64,000 bases of DNA from Opitutaceae bacterium (GCA_015075305.1 JABTUS010000004.1:174679-238678); one strand, 5' to 3'. Counted from the stretch's first letter, positions 1 to 9,811 are shown. Translations and numbers: made by a program. The notes: generated from the letters alone by a model not told the origin.

Positions 1-296
1 CGCCCCGCATTTTTCCCCGCGAGCTCCGGATAAGCACACCGACTCCACCGCAGTTGATTCCGCGCGTTGAAGGCCATCACCGGGATTGGATCAATGCGTG
101 CAAGGGAGGGGCTCCAGCGAGCAGTGCCTTCGAGCACGGTGCGCGCCTGACGGAACTGGTCCTCCTTGGAGTGCTCGCGGTGCGCTCGCGCAGGCGCGTC
201 CTGTGGAACTCGGCGGAGATGAAGGCCCAGCCGGGCCTGGCCGGAGCGGATGAGATCATCAACGGCAGCTACCGCCGTGGATGGGAGGTTGTATGA
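1..296 (+). CDS. Gfo/Idh/MocA-family oxidoreductase, C-terminal fragment (cut by window start)
   Basis: The frame is open from base 3 to the TGA at 294-296, so this is the 3' end of a gene that begins outside the window. The visible residues include HHRDWINACKGG followed by an ASSAFEHGARLTELVLLG stretch and a final GSYRRGWEV. This is the usual C-terminal tail of NAD(P)-dependent Gfo/Idh/MocA sugar oxidoreductases in Verrucomicrobiota and Planctomycetota. The Rossmann domain is not visible, so substrate and signal peptide cannot be judged. It converges on the TonB-dependent receptor that follows, with only 24 bp between the two stop codons. Confidence 0.75.
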   Translation, partial: PRIFPRELRISTPTPPQLIPRVEGHHRDWINACKGGAPASSAFEHGARLTELVLLGVLAVRSRRRVLWNSAEMKAQPGLAGADEIINGSYRRGWEVV

Positions 297-320
297 CTTG
301 CAGAGTGGCTTGGGTGCTCT

Positions 321-3098
321 TCAGAACATGTAGTTTGCTGAAAGCGTCCACTCGCGCGGATCCATGAGTTTATAGCGGCGGACGTTGGTTCCCTGGTAGC
401 GGAGGATCAGTGGATCGGTTTCGTCCAGAAGATTGCGCACATTCAGTTGCAGGCGAATCCTGTGATCTTTTCCAAAGCCCTTCATCTCGTAGCCCAGCAT
501 GGCGTCCGCGCGCCAGAAGGAATTGCCATAGATGAGCGAGGTGCCTTCCACACCGACGACATTTCGGCTTTGGTAGCGATAGCCCAGTCCGACGGACAAT
601 CCCTTGAGTGAGCCTTCACTGAAGCCGTACCGTGCGAAGATGCTTCCCTTGTACTTTCGGTTGCCGAATGCCGTCAGGCCTTCAAGTGCGGTGCTTTCGG
701 AAAGCGTGTCCGTGATGTTCTCGATTTCGTTGGCGATGGTGACGTTCTCCCCGGTCAGGATGGACTGATCATACTTCTTCCAGAACGGCATGTTATTTTC
801 AATGAAAGCCTTTAGTTCCGGACTGACGTTCTGCTCGGAGATGTCGGTGATGGAGAAGTTGGCAAGGAGACGCAGGTTCTTGGTGATGTTTCCCGTTACC
901 TGGAATTCGTACCCGTCGGATACCATGTCGTAAACGGTGCTTGTCGCTCCATTTGTTGTGCGCCCAGGAGCGGACGCCTCCGCTTGGGTGATGTTTCCTG
1001 TGGAGACGAGAGCCTCCAGAATGCGGTCAACCGCGGTTCCGATGGCTTGGGTTCTCCGGGCTCCGTTCTGATTCTTTCCAGACGTTTCATAGTAGACCAG
1101 GCGAGAATAGATGCGGCCGCCCAGCAGGGAGAGTGCGAGACCGATGTCCTTGCCTTCGCCCTCCCGGTTTGGAGCCTTGAATCCTCCGAGGATTGTGGCA
1201 CGCGGCGGTGGAAGTCCGATGTTGGTGGAGTAGTTGCCGAGGATTGAAATGGCCCGGGTGGCGTGAACAACTGCGCCCAGCGTCTTGGTGTTGCCGCGAA
1301 AATCGATCTTCTCGCCGTTATCATAGTCGGCAAACGGAAGTCCGGTGACCGGATCAGTGGTCTCCAGGGGATCGATTGTCTTGATGCGATCGGTCCGGTA
1401 GCCAGCATTGAGAACGAGACGGCGGTCAAAATACTTTGCCTGCACACCAGCCATGGCCGACTCCCGAGTTGTTCCGACGTCAGCGGGAGTCTGCCTTGTA
1501 AGCCAGGTTGAGGTAAGGCTGCGTTTGCTGATGGGATCGGTCCTGCCGACAATCGGGCCGTCGGAAAGATCGCTGTTGACGTAGTAGGTGTCCCAATCGC
1601 CCTCAGCGACGTAGTTGCGGCGGTAGACCAGATTCGCTCCGCTAATGGGGTTGGCATTGAATGGCGCTCCCTCCCAGAACTCGCCCAACTGATCGACCTT
1701 GTCATGGGTATCCTGGTATTCACCGAGGACGGCGGCACGATAATCTCCCCATTTTCCGGCGTCGAATCCCGTGGTGAAAGTTGCGCGTGCCGTGTCACTG
1801 CGTTGCTCGCTGATGGTGCGGAACCAGCCGGCCTCCAGGTAGAGTTTGCCGGCGTAGGGATTGCGGCTGCCGTCGGGAAGGAAGTTGTTGGGATCGCCCA
1901 CGAGATTGCTGGAGCTCACGGTTGCATCGCGAGAGTCATTCTTGAGGTATTGGTGATTGTAGCCGAATTCCAGGGCGGTTCGCTTGCTGAAGCGGTGTTC
2001 GAGGAATGCGGAGTAGGTCTTGAAGTCGACGCTGCGCGTAGTGATGGGGCCGACAACGTTGATCGAGCGATCCGTCATCGCGGGGTCCTGCAGGATGGTG
2101 CTGCTGCCGGTGGTCGTCATGCGACCAGCCATGTTCATGAACTGATCCGTGTTGGAGATGTAGGTCACGCGGGCTGTATTGGGCAGACGCGATGTGCCGG
2201 TTGGAGCCTGCGCGTTCGCCACGGGTTTGTCTATGGTGGGGCGACCCGCCGCGATCCAGTTGTTCGATGCGTCGGTGAGGTTGAACGGTCGCGCCAGATT
2301 GGCCTTGATGGTGCCGATTTCACCCTCCGCCCGGAAGGATGTGTTTGGGCTGATATTCCACTTCAAGGCAAGGTGCGCCCGACGATCCAGGTCGAACATG
2401 AAGTTGCGATAGCTGTTCGTGCGGTCGTAGAGGGCGTTGAGGCGGAAGGACAGCTTGTTTCGGATGAGCGAGCGATTGATGTCGATTGTGCCGCGATAGG
2501 ACTCATGCGAACCAACGCGCGGATTGATCACGGTGAAGTCCTTGTTGAGCATCGCCTGCTTCGTGTAGGTGTTGATCAGACCGCCCGACTGAGCGATTCC
2601 GAAGAGAATCGCGTTGGGGCCGCGCGCGTCCTCGATGCGGCCGACGTTGTAGGTGTCGGTTGGAAGATCGTACTCGAAGAAATTTCGGGCGCGCGTGGCG
2701 GGCAGGCCGCGCACTCGGTATTCCTGGAAGCCGGTGACAAGGACGTTGTTGTTCGGTGCCGCGGCGCTGGTCGCGTCATTGAGCTCGAGCACGGTGTTGT
2801 TGGCGTAGTCGAGCACGTCGGTGAGATTCGATGCGCCGAGGTCGGAAATGAACTCCTCGGTGAACACCGAAATGGAGGCGGCAATGTCCCCGAGGCTGGT
2901 GTTGAGGCGGCTGCCCGCGAGGGAGTTCGGCGCGAGGTAACCGACATCGCGATCCTCTTCGACGGTGAAGGGGCTGAGGCGGATCGCTTCCGCGTTTTCA
3001 TCCTGAGCCGTTCGAGGGGTCTGAGAACGAACCAGCGTGGCGGTTGAGAGCAGCGCCGCGAAGGCACAGAGGAATGAATTCAGGGAGCGGTACGACAT
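321..3098 (-). CDS. TonB-dependent receptor (outer-membrane)
   Basis: A 925-residue outer-membrane receptor that would import a ligand, probably an oligosaccharide, using TonB energy. It opens with a signal peptide (hydrophobic residues about 8-24). The next segment, SPFTVEEDRDVGYLAPNS, is the TonB-box/plug entry typical of Opitutaceae receptors. A plug domain follows (about 60-190, with ARGPNAILFG near its end) and then a long beta-barrel that ends in an aromatic residue, ANYMF, as expected for BamA-dependent insertion. It is the last gene of a minus-strand run starting at the transketolase genes (9811), separated from the preceding gene by 141 bp that could hold its own promoter. Family assignment is firm; the ligand is unknown. 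Confidence 0.93.
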   Translation of the reverse strand: MSYRSLNSFLCAFAALLSTATLVRSQTPRTAQDENAEAIRLSPFTVEEDRDVGYLAPNSLAGSRLNTSLGDIAASISVFTEEFISDLGASNLTDVLDYANNTVLELNDATSAAAPNNNVLVTGFQEYRVRGLPATRARNFFEYDLPTDTYNVGRIEDARGPNAILFGIAQSGGLINTYTKQAMLNKDFTVINPRVGSHESYRGTIDINRSLIRNKLSFRLNALYDRTNSYRNFMFDLDRRAHLALKWNISPNTSFRAEGEIGTIKANLARPFNLTDASNNWIAAGRPTIDKPVANAQAPTGTSRLPNTARVTYISNTDQFMNMAGRMTTTGSSTILQDPAMTDRSINVVGPITTRSVDFKTYSAFLEHRFSKRTALEFGYNHQYLKNDSRDATVSSSNLVGDPNNFLPDGSRNPYAGKLYLEAGWFRTISEQRSDTARATFTTGFDAGKWGDYRAAVLGEYQDTHDKVDQLGEFWEGAPFNANPISGANLVYRRNYVAEGDWDTYYVNSDLSDGPIVGRTDPISKRSLTSTWLTRQTPADVGTTRESAMAGVQAKYFDRRLVLNAGYRTDRIKTIDPLETTDPVTGLPFADYDNGEKIDFRGNTKTLGAVVHATRAISILGNYSTNIGLPPPRATILGGFKAPNREGEGKDIGLALSLLGGRIYSRLVYYETSGKNQNGARRTQAIGTAVDRILEALVSTGNITQAEASAPGRTTNGATSTVYDMVSDGYEFQVTGNITKNLRLLANFSITDISEQNVSPELKAFIENNMPFWKKYDQSILTGENVTIANEIENITDTLSESTALEGLTAFGNRKYKGSIFARYGFSEGSLKGLSVGLGYRYQSRNVVGVEGTSLIYGNSFWRADAMLGYEMKGFGKDHRIRLQLNVRNLLDETDPLILRYQGTNVRRYKLMDPREWTLSANYMF

Positions 3099-3239
3099 GA
3101 GGAGGGGGAATTGTTCGTCAGGGTGAGTCGTGCGGAGAGGCGGTCCGCTGGTGGAGCGCGCCCATACTATGCGCTGGGAAGGGAAATGTCTTTTCCCCTG
3201 ATGGAAATTGACGTTTCCGCAATGGAACCGAACTGGGGC

Positions 3240-4523
3240 TCAGAGGTCGCCCTGCGGAGTCCTGGGCTCAGCAAAGCGGGCAAGCACGACGAAGCCTGGC
3301 CATTGCACCTCGATGCCATGATCCTTCGTCCTGCTTGTTACGACGAATTCGTTTTCGCCCGGGCGCACGGCTCCGACAGGCACGGTGAGTTCGTCGTAGC
3401 TCAGGTCGTGATTGCGGCCGATGTCAGCCACCATCACCGTTTCATTGATGCCGATCGTGTCGGCACCGTGGCCGTTCCAGGAGCAGAGAATGACGCGGAC
3501 CTCGCGCAGAGTGGAAAGGTCGTCAGGGAAGCGCACCTTGCAGGACATCTTTCGTCCCGCACGCACATGCCACCGGGGTGGAATCGCGTAGGGTTCGAGC
3601 AGCAGGACGCGCTGGCCTTCGGGTGGATTCAGACTGTCGATTCTGATCGGAGCGGTGAGGTGGAGAAGACTGGTGGAGTCGGATATCCTCGCCATCACTT
3701 CGACTGGCGCTGGTTGAACAGGCAGCCAGCTTGTGTCCCAATGCACGGTCCATGGCGCGCGATCGGATCCTCCGAGATGACGGGCGAGCCCGCCGCGACG
3801 GAAATTGTAGTGCCAGTTCGAATACACTCCTTCCCCGCGCCAGTCGACTCCGCGATAGTGTCCGATGAAATCCACCCGGGCGACGGGCGGAGAGTCCTTT
3901 GCCGCCGTGAAGTTCAGTTGGACTCCAGCGGTGGAAGGATCCTGCGGCGCGCCGACTGAGATGCCTCCTGACGCATGAGGTTTCACGGCGTCATAGTAGA
4001 TGCGGAGGATGGCTCCGTTGACCAGCGACTGTGGCCAGTTCGCGCCGAGTCCGAAGCCGGGCTTGCAGGTGAATTCCAGGGTGTTGTCGCCTTCGTGCAG
4101 GATGCTGATGGGCACCGCCACCGCGGGATAGCGCATGCTTTGCCATTGCTGGGGCGGACCCTCTGGGGCGCCGAGTTTTCCGGGGATGTTCGGAGATGGC
4201 GAAATCTCAATCCATTCACCGCCATTGATGCGGAAGGCGTGTCCGATCGTGCCCACATGGCACTGAAGCAACTCCAACTGGAGTTCGGCGCGCTCTGACC
4301 GGGCGAGGTCGCTCACCTCGAGGTGGTTGACCGGATTGGGCAGGAAGCGCATCGCCCGCTCGTTTTTTGTCTCGGGGCCGGTGATGCGCTGCCATCGGTT
4401 GCGCGCGCCCTTGCCCGTGGGCACCCAAGTAAACTCACGATAGGTATCGCCTGGCCCGGGATCGGCCAGCGCGATGGAGGCCAGTGCCAGGAGGGTGCAG
4501 GTCAGCTTTTTTGGGAGGGGCAT
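3240..4523 (-). CDS. secreted protein of unknown function, carbohydrate-cluster associated
   Basis: A 427-residue protein with a clear signal peptide (MPLPKKLTCTLLALASIALA). The mature part is rich in Trp, Pro and Gly and has the look of stacked beta-sandwich modules, for example GHAFRINGGEWIEI and EGDNTLEFTCKPGFGLGANWP, which resemble galactose-binding-like or carbohydrate-binding folds. I do not recognise a named catalytic family. It lies 26 bp downstream of the FG-GAP gene and upstream of the TonB receptor, so it is probably a surface or periplasmic part of the same uptake/degradation unit. That role is inferred from context only. Confidence 0.75.
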   Translation of the reverse strand: MPLPKKLTCTLLALASIALADPGPGDTYREFTWVPTGKGARNRWQRITGPETKNERAMRFLPNPVNHLEVSDLARSERAELQLELLQCHVGTIGHAFRINGGEWIEISPSPNIPGKLGAPEGPPQQWQSMRYPAVAVPISILHEGDNTLEFTCKPGFGLGANWPQSLVNGAILRIYYDAVKPHASGGISVGAPQDPSTAGVQLNFTAAKDSPPVARVDFIGHYRGVDWRGEGVYSNWHYNFRRGGLARHLGGSDRAPWTVHWDTSWLPVQPAPVEVMARISDSTSLLHLTAPIRIDSLNPPEGQRVLLLEPYAIPPRWHVRAGRKMSCKVRFPDDLSTLREVRVILCSWNGHGADTIGINETVMVADIGRNHDLSYDELTVPVGAVRPGENEFVVTSRTKDHGIEVQWPGFVVLARFAEPRTPQGDL

Positions 4524-4549
4524 GATCGTGTTATCGGGGAGGTGAATGC

Positions 4550-6868
4550 TCAGTGCGGGGCGATGGCGAGGTTCTCCAGCACCCAGACCGCGGAGTTGTT
4601 CCAGCCGATGCTGGCGATATCAAGGTCGCCATCGCCATCGAGATCGACGGCCAGTGTGCCGTCGTGGTGATCGATCTCATTCGCAGGTCCCCGATCAATG
4701 ATGTGTTCCTTCCAGGTTCCGCCATTTCCGTCGGTATTCTCGAAGAGGATCACACGATTGACGTTGTCAGGGTTGCGATGCTCGCCGACCACGATGTCCA
4801 GATCGCCATCGGCATCGAAGTCCGCCACGTCCAGGCTGAAGCCTTGACCGGCGACGTTGCCGACCAGATGACGCGCCCAGGGCTTTGATGGATCTTCGGC
4901 AGGCTGTTCGAACCAGAAGATGCCCGTGCCATTTTCGAGGCCGACAACAGCGTCGAGCCGTCCGTCCCGATTGATGTCGGCGAGGCGGCTGCGGTCCGCT
5001 TTCACGTTCGGTCCGAAATCACCCACGGTGCCAAGTCGGTGCTGCGACCAGCTGTCATTGTCGTTTCTGAGCCACTGGGTGCCCAGCAGGATGTCCAGAT
5101 CGGCATCGCCATCGATGTCGCCGACGGTGAGCTGCTCATTGAGCGATTCCTCCGACAGCTTGGACAGTTTCCATGCCGAGTCGGGCTCCGTGGTTGGAAA
5201 GGAAAATGCGTCGATCTGTTTTCCACGGTGCCAGGAAAGGACGGCGGATGTCTGGCGGCTGGTAAGACGCGCGGCGACTGCGCCCTGGAGGAAATCCCCG
5301 CTGCCAGCCGGAAGATCGGTGCGCAGCGTGAAGCGGCCGGTGCCATCATTGATGGCCAGGACAAGTTGCGCGCCCTTGAAGAAACCTGTTGTGCCGAGAA
5401 GATCGATGTCGCCGTCCCCGTCGAAATCATAGGCGACGGCGAAGTTGCCGAATCCCTTGCCAATGTCATGCCGTTGCCACTCCGCATTGAGCCGGCCGGG
5501 ATTGCGGTGCCAGGCCGGGCCGGTGATGAGGTCGGGATGGCCGTCTCCATCGAGGTCGGCCGAATCGAGGAGAATACGCCGGGCCCGCTGTGCGGGAGGC
5601 AGCGGGCTGTCGAACGGAGTGAGCGGTCCGTCAATGAGATGCCGGCGCCAGCGATCCAGAGGGAGTGGTGTGGTTTGGGTCCCCTGATTGAGCCAGATTG
5701 TGAGCCGGGGCACGTGGTGGCGGAACGGCTTGCCGAGGATGTCCAGCCTGCCGTCGCCATTCAGATCCGCGAGCCGGCCTTCATGAACGCCCTGGCCGAC
5801 GGAGACCGTTTGTTTGGTGAAATTTCCCTTTCCGTCGCCATAGAACACCAGCACGCGGGAATGTTCGTTGTTTCCGCGGTCAAGCGTCCATTGGCCCATT
5901 TCACCCGTCATGATGTCGAGATGGCCGTCGCCATTGATGTCTCCCGCCTCGAGCGTGTGGCTGTGGATCATGTGCGGTTCGAGGAGATGGGGCTTCCAGC
6001 GTCCGCTCTCCCATTGGTACCACTTGAGCGGGCCATCATCATCGCCGGGTCCAAAGACGAGTTCGGGTCTCCCGCCTTCGACGAACTGCCCGGCGACGGC
6101 GCGTGTGAAGGTCATCGATTCATCGACAACCTCCTCCGTGAAGCGGCCGGCGCCCGCATGGCGGAACCAGCGTCCGGCACCGACGATGTCCATTATGCCG
6201 TCACCATCGACATCGATGGCCGCGAGGCCCTCGTGCTGGGCGGAACCTTTCCATTGATAGATTGAAGTGACGGGCCAGGGCGAAGTCGTCCTGGGATTGA
6301 CGGGCATCACGAAACGAAGCAACTGGTGTCCGTTCTGGTTCCATGCGACGAGTTCGGCGCGTCCGTCGCCGTCAAAATCTCCAAAAATCATGTCATGGTG
6401 CTTGGTCGGTTTTTCGGACTTGATTGTGTGGCGTGTCCATCGGCCGGTGCCCGGGTGCGGATTCTCCCACCACCAGATGTTGCCATTGGAATTGTCGCCT
6501 CCAAAAACGATGTCGGGATCGCCGTCGCCATCGATGTCGTGAACGGCTCCGCCGGCCTCGATCCGCAGTGAGTCGGGCTCGATGACCTCGGGAGTCCAGC
6601 GGCCCGCCTGGTAGCGCCAGAGTGTGATGGCGGGTGGGCCCTTTCTGCCCGCGATGACGAAGTCGTTGTCGCCATCCCCATCCACGTCGAGGACAAGGGC
6701 GGCGGTCGGCTCCGCCAGCGTGGCCGCGGGTGCGGGGAGAATGCCGGACGACGAACTGTCGATGCGGCGCCAGAGGGCGGGGCTTGTTGCCGCGGAGGCC
6801 ATCGGCAGTGCAGCCAAAACAAGCGTCGTGAGGAGAACGTCCAAGCAGATGTATTTTCGGGTAGCCAT
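4550..6868 (-). CDS. secreted FG-GAP/VCBS repeat protein
   Basis: The frame extends further upstream, but the ATG at 6866-6868 is followed directly by a good signal peptide (MATRKYICLDVLLTTLVLAA) and is the chosen start, giving 772 residues. The mature protein carries about a dozen calcium-binding-type repeats of the form D-x-D-G-D-G-x-x-D (DVDGDGDNDF, DIDGDGDPDI, DINGDGHLDI, DLDGDGDLDI and others). In FG-GAP/VCBS proteins these build a beta-propeller. No catalytic motif is visible; such proteins usually bind surfaces or glycans. It lies between two other secreted proteins, with gaps of 31 and 26 bp, consistent with co-transcription. Confidence 0.88.
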   Translation of the reverse strand: MATRKYICLDVLLTTLVLAALPMASAATSPALWRRIDSSSSGILPAPAATLAEPTAALVLDVDGDGDNDFVIAGRKGPPAITLWRYQAGRWTPEVIEPDSLRIEAGGAVHDIDGDGDPDIVFGGDNSNGNIWWWENPHPGTGRWTRHTIKSEKPTKHHDMIFGDFDGDGRAELVAWNQNGHQLLRFVMPVNPRTTSPWPVTSIYQWKGSAQHEGLAAIDVDGDGIMDIVGAGRWFRHAGAGRFTEEVVDESMTFTRAVAGQFVEGGRPELVFGPGDDDGPLKWYQWESGRWKPHLLEPHMIHSHTLEAGDINGDGHLDIMTGEMGQWTLDRGNNEHSRVLVFYGDGKGNFTKQTVSVGQGVHEGRLADLNGDGRLDILGKPFRHHVPRLTIWLNQGTQTTPLPLDRWRRHLIDGPLTPFDSPLPPAQRARRILLDSADLDGDGHPDLITGPAWHRNPGRLNAEWQRHDIGKGFGNFAVAYDFDGDGDIDLLGTTGFFKGAQLVLAINDGTGRFTLRTDLPAGSGDFLQGAVAARLTSRQTSAVLSWHRGKQIDAFSFPTTEPDSAWKLSKLSEESLNEQLTVGDIDGDADLDILLGTQWLRNDNDSWSQHRLGTVGDFGPNVKADRSRLADINRDGRLDAVVGLENGTGIFWFEQPAEDPSKPWARHLVGNVAGQGFSLDVADFDADGDLDIVVGEHRNPDNVNRVILFENTDGNGGTWKEHIIDRGPANEIDHHDGTLAVDLDGDGDLDIASIGWNNSAVWVLENLAIAPH

Positions 6869-6899
6869 GTCTGGGAGCAGCAAAAGGGAATCGGGCGGA

Positions 6900-8006
6900 T
6901 CAGTTTTCCTGGGAAAGCGGAAGGATGGTGACGTCTCCGAAGGTGACATCGAGCTTGTGGGCGAGCAGGGCGACGCCTCCCTTGCGCAGAGCGGTCGCGC
7001 TGGTCTGGATCTGCTCCCACGTCCAGGCATCAGGCTCGGGAGTTGCCGCCGGCCAGACCTTGAAGCGATAGCGGGTGACGCCGCGGGCGTTGGCGTCGTC
7101 GGGGAGGGTCTGGCATGTCATGCGCACCGCGTGGAGTGTGCCCGGAGAAAATGCCACATGACCAAGGTCGATCCGGCGACCTTCGCTTCCGGGAAAGAAC
7201 TGGGCCTGTGGCACGAGCGGTGAGGATCTTGATTCCCATCGAAGCCATCCAATGGCGCCGAACGGCAGATAACCCCATTTGGGTTGACCGGACGGAAAAT
7301 GCCTTGGACCCCCGACAATATGCCCGGTGAATCGTGGAATCAGCCCCACCCCGGGACTCAGGGAGACGTCCGGGGATCCATGCACCCGGATCGAAGTGCG
7401 GACATCATAATCGCGCCAGCTTGTTTCACCGATGAGAAAGATGCGATCATAGCCGATGATGGTGGTGCGCAGGCCATCCGGCGTCAGGTGCCATCGTCCG
7501 TCGACGCATTGACCAACGTCCTGGAGATTGGAGACGGTGGACCAGCGGATCGTGCAGGGCAGTGTGCTGCGGCCGGATTCCCGGACGATCGTGATTGTGC
7601 GGGAGGCGGTGTGGCCGTCGCGCCAGCGCGCGTTCAGCTTCACGCTGTTTTCGCCCATGCGGAGGCGTCCGATGGGAATATCGGCATTGAAATCACCGTC
7701 AGCGGCCAGCCTTCTGTAGGCGCGGAAGCTCAGCGGCACTTCAGGCTGTTCATTGAGGGACCAGCCCAGGGTGTCCAATTCGCTCCAGGATTCGATATGC
7801 CCGAGCAGGTTGAAGTCATCCTGCGCGATTCCGAGATGTCCGATGCGCTGCCGATCCCCGTACCAGACGTCTATCGGGCCGGCGGATTCCGCAGGGGACC
7901 CCGGCGCGAAGGGCGCGGACAAGGTCAGAACCGCCAGCATCGCCAGCCATTGAGCGGACGAACCGTTCCGATGAAGGCCGCTGATGCCTGGCGGGATCCG
8001 GTTCAT
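6900..8006 (-). CDS. secreted protein of unknown function (possible LamG-like module)
   Basis: A 368-residue protein with an N-terminal hydrophobic export segment (about residues 18-40). The C-terminal half contains the pattern IRVHGSPDVSLSPGVGLIPRF, then a Trp-rich core and a final KLDVTFGDVTILPL strand. That arrangement resembles concanavalin/LamG-like domains of the 3-keto-disaccharide-hydrolase type, but the similarity is weak and I claim no activity. Its start codon overlaps the 3' end of the transketolase C-terminal-subunit gene by 4 bp, indicating translational coupling between a cytoplasmic enzyme and an exported protein. Confidence 0.72.
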   Translation of the reverse strand: MNRIPPGISGLHRNGSSAQWLAMLAVLTLSAPFAPGSPAESAGPIDVWYGDRQRIGHLGIAQDDFNLLGHIESWSELDTLGWSLNEQPEVPLSFRAYRRLAADGDFNADIPIGRLRMGENSVKLNARWRDGHTASRTITIVRESGRSTLPCTIRWSTVSNLQDVGQCVDGRWHLTPDGLRTTIIGYDRIFLIGETSWRDYDVRTSIRVHGSPDVSLSPGVGLIPRFTGHIVGGPRHFPSGQPKWGYLPFGAIGWLRWESRSSPLVPQAQFFPGSEGRRIDLGHVAFSPGTLHAVRMTCQTLPDDANARGVTRYRFKVWPAATPEPDAWTWEQIQTSATALRKGGVALLAHKLDVTFGDVTILPLSQEN

Positions 8007-8950
8007 GCGACGGCGCGAGATTGAAACAGAGCCAGCGACTCGGTGACGACGTTGCGCGCGCGGAGTCCGTAGAGGTCGAGCAATTCATTGCCATGGCCCG
8101 ACTGTCCGAAAACATCACGCACGCCGACGCGCCTCAGTGGCGATGGGTGGGTTTCGGCGAGGAATCCGGCGACGGCCTCGCCGAGACCGCCGATGATGGA
8201 ATGTTCCTCGACTGTGACAAATCCGCGGGTTTCATGTGCCGCGCCCAGGAGCGCTTCGGTGTCGAGCGGCTTGACGGTCGGAAAATGGAGCACGCGCGCG
8301 TGGCAGCCGTAACCTTCGAGTTCGCGCGCGGCGACCAGGCATTCGTGCGCCATGATGCCGGTGGAGCAGAGCGTGATATCGCCGCCCTCGCGAAGAACCT
8401 TTGCGCGTCCAATGGCAAATTCTCCGTGCAATTCGGGAACGATCGGGTAGGAGTCGCGTCCGAGCCGCAGGTAGATCGGACCGGTGTGCCGTGCGGCGGC
8501 GAGCGTGGCCTGCCGCGCCTCCTCGTAGTCGCCGGGAACAAGCACCGTCATGTTGGGAAGCGCGCGGGCCATGGCGATGTCCTCGCAGGCCTGGTGGGAG
8601 GCGCCGTCCCCGCCGGTGCTGATGCCGCCGTGCGTGCCGACGACCCTGACATTGAGATTCGGGTAGGCGATCGCGTTGCGGAACTGGTCCGCCGCGCGGG
8701 TTGTCGCGAATATCGCGAAGGTCGTGGCGAAGGGAAGAAAGCCTTCGAGGGCAAGACCGGCGGCGACACAGAGGAGATTCTGCTCCTGCGTGCCGCAATT
8801 GAAGAAGCGGTCCGGGTACCGCTGTTCGAAATCGCAGGTCCTCGTGGCCTTTGCGACATCGGCATCGAGGACAACGATCTCGGGGCGGGAGGCGCCGAGT
8901 TCAATCAGTGCGTCTGCGTATCCCTGGCGGGTTTGCTGGCGTGACGGCAT
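8003..8950 (-). CDS. transketolase, C-terminal (pyrimidine-binding) subunit
   Basis: A 315-residue protein matching the C-terminal half of split transketolases. It contains the pyrimidine-binding domain (FFNCGTQEQNLLCVAAGLAL, with the Glu that activates thiamine diphosphate) followed by the transketolase C-terminal domain (ITLCSTGIMAHECLVAA and VTVEEHSIIGGLGEAVA). Together with the preceding gene it would form a heteromeric enzyme that moves two-carbon ketol units between sugar phosphates in the cytoplasm. The 21-bp gap to the N-terminal-subunit gene fits an operon. Placement beside secreted proteins and a TonB receptor suggests a dedicated sugar pathway rather than the housekeeping pentose phosphate route. 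Confidence 0.93.
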   Translation of the reverse strand: MPSRQQTRQGYADALIELGASRPEIVVLDADVAKATRTCDFEQRYPDRFFNCGTQEQNLLCVAAGLALEGFLPFATTFAIFATTRAADQFRNAIAYPNLNVRVVGTHGGISTGGDGASHQACEDIAMARALPNMTVLVPGDYEEARQATLAAARHTGPIYLRLGRDSYPIVPELHGEFAIGRAKVLREGGDITLCSTGIMAHECLVAARELEGYGCHARVLHFPTVKPLDTEALLGAAHETRGFVTVEEHSIIGGLGEAVAGFLAETHPSPLRRVGVRDVFGQSGHGNELLDLYGLRARNVVTESLALFQSRAVA

Positions 8951-8971
8951 GGCGGAGGCGAAATGGATTGT

Positions 8972-9811
8972 TCAGGCTTCGGATTCCGCGCGTTCGAGTT
9001 CAGCCGAGGCTTGGGCGAACTGATCGGCGTTCGGCGGGTTGCCGTGCCATTCGGCGACGTTCTCCATGAAGGAGACGCCGCGCCCCTTGATGGTGTTGGC
9101 GATGATCATGGTCGGCCGCCCGTTGGTGGACCGAGCCTGGGCAACCGCATTGTCGATCTGGTCGAAGTCGTGGCCGTTGATGACCTTGACGTTCCAGCCG
9201 AAGGCGCGCCACTTGTCAGGCAGGGGGTCCAGCGGCATGACCGATTCGGTCGAACCGTCGGTCTGAAGGCGGTTGCGATCGATGAAGGCGATGAGCCGTG
9301 AAAGGCGGTACTTGTGCGCAAAGAGCGCGGCCTCCCAGATCTGCCCCTCCTGCTGTTCACCGTCACCGCACAGCACGAAAATGTTGTGCGGCGAGTCTCT
9401 CAGTTTTCCGGCCAGTGCCAGGCCGCAGGCGGTGGAAAGGCCGAGTCCGAGCGTGCCTGTCGATGCATCCACACCGGGTGTCTTCGGCTGGTAGGGATGC
9501 CCCTGCAGGTGCGATCCCGGGCGGCGGAAGGCTGCCAGGTCGCTGCGCGGAAAATAGCCGCACCCGGCGAGGGTGGCGTAGAGTACGGGCGTGCAATGGC
9601 CCTTGGACAGGACAAAGCGGTCGCGCCCGGCCCAATGCGGATCACTGGGATTGTGCCGCATGAGATGATGGTAGAGGGCAACGACGATCTCGGTTGCGCT
9701 CAGGCTGCCACCAATGTGACCGGAACGGGCTTGATAGACCATATTGACGACGTCCCGGCGGACCTCGCGCGCGCAGGCCTGCAACTGTCTGCGCTGGGAT
9801 GCCTCAACCAT
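8972..9811 (-). CDS. transketolase, N-terminal (thiamine diphosphate-binding) subunit
   Basis: A 279-residue protein equal to the N-terminal third of full-length transketolase. Visible are SGHIGGSLSATEI near the start, SKGHCTPVLYATL (substrate and cofactor His), and the thiamine diphosphate/magnesium signature GDGEQQEGQIWEAA ending in IAFIDRN. It is the first gene of the minus-strand run that continues through the C-terminal subunit and the secreted proteins. The 170 bp between it and the AraC-family gene is the probable promoter region. Split transketolases are known in several dedicated sugar pathways; the substrate here cannot be read from the sequence. Confidence 0.93.
   Translation of the reverse strand: MVEASQRRQLQACAREVRRDVVNMVYQARSGHIGGSLSATEIVVALYHHLMRHNPSDPHWAGRDRFVLSKGHCTPVLYATLAGCGYFPRSDLAAFRRPGSHLQGHPYQPKTPGVDASTGTLGLGLSTACGLALAGKLRDSPHNIFVLCGDGEQQEGQIWEAALFAHKYRLSRLIAFIDRNRLQTDGSTESVMPLDPLPDKWRAFGWNVKVINGHDFDQIDNAVAQARSTNGRPTMIIANTIKGRGVSFMENVAEWHGNPPNADQFAQASAELERAESEA

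Noticed and set aside
1704..3047. Long plus-strand open frame of 447 codons across the TonB receptor gene
   Set aside because: It is antisense to the receptor, has no domain or export signal, and its composition follows the mirrored receptor codons.
5039..6265. Plus-strand open frame of 408 codons inside the FG-GAP gene
   Set aside because: It mirrors the calcium-binding repeats of the real minus-strand gene and has no independent family match.
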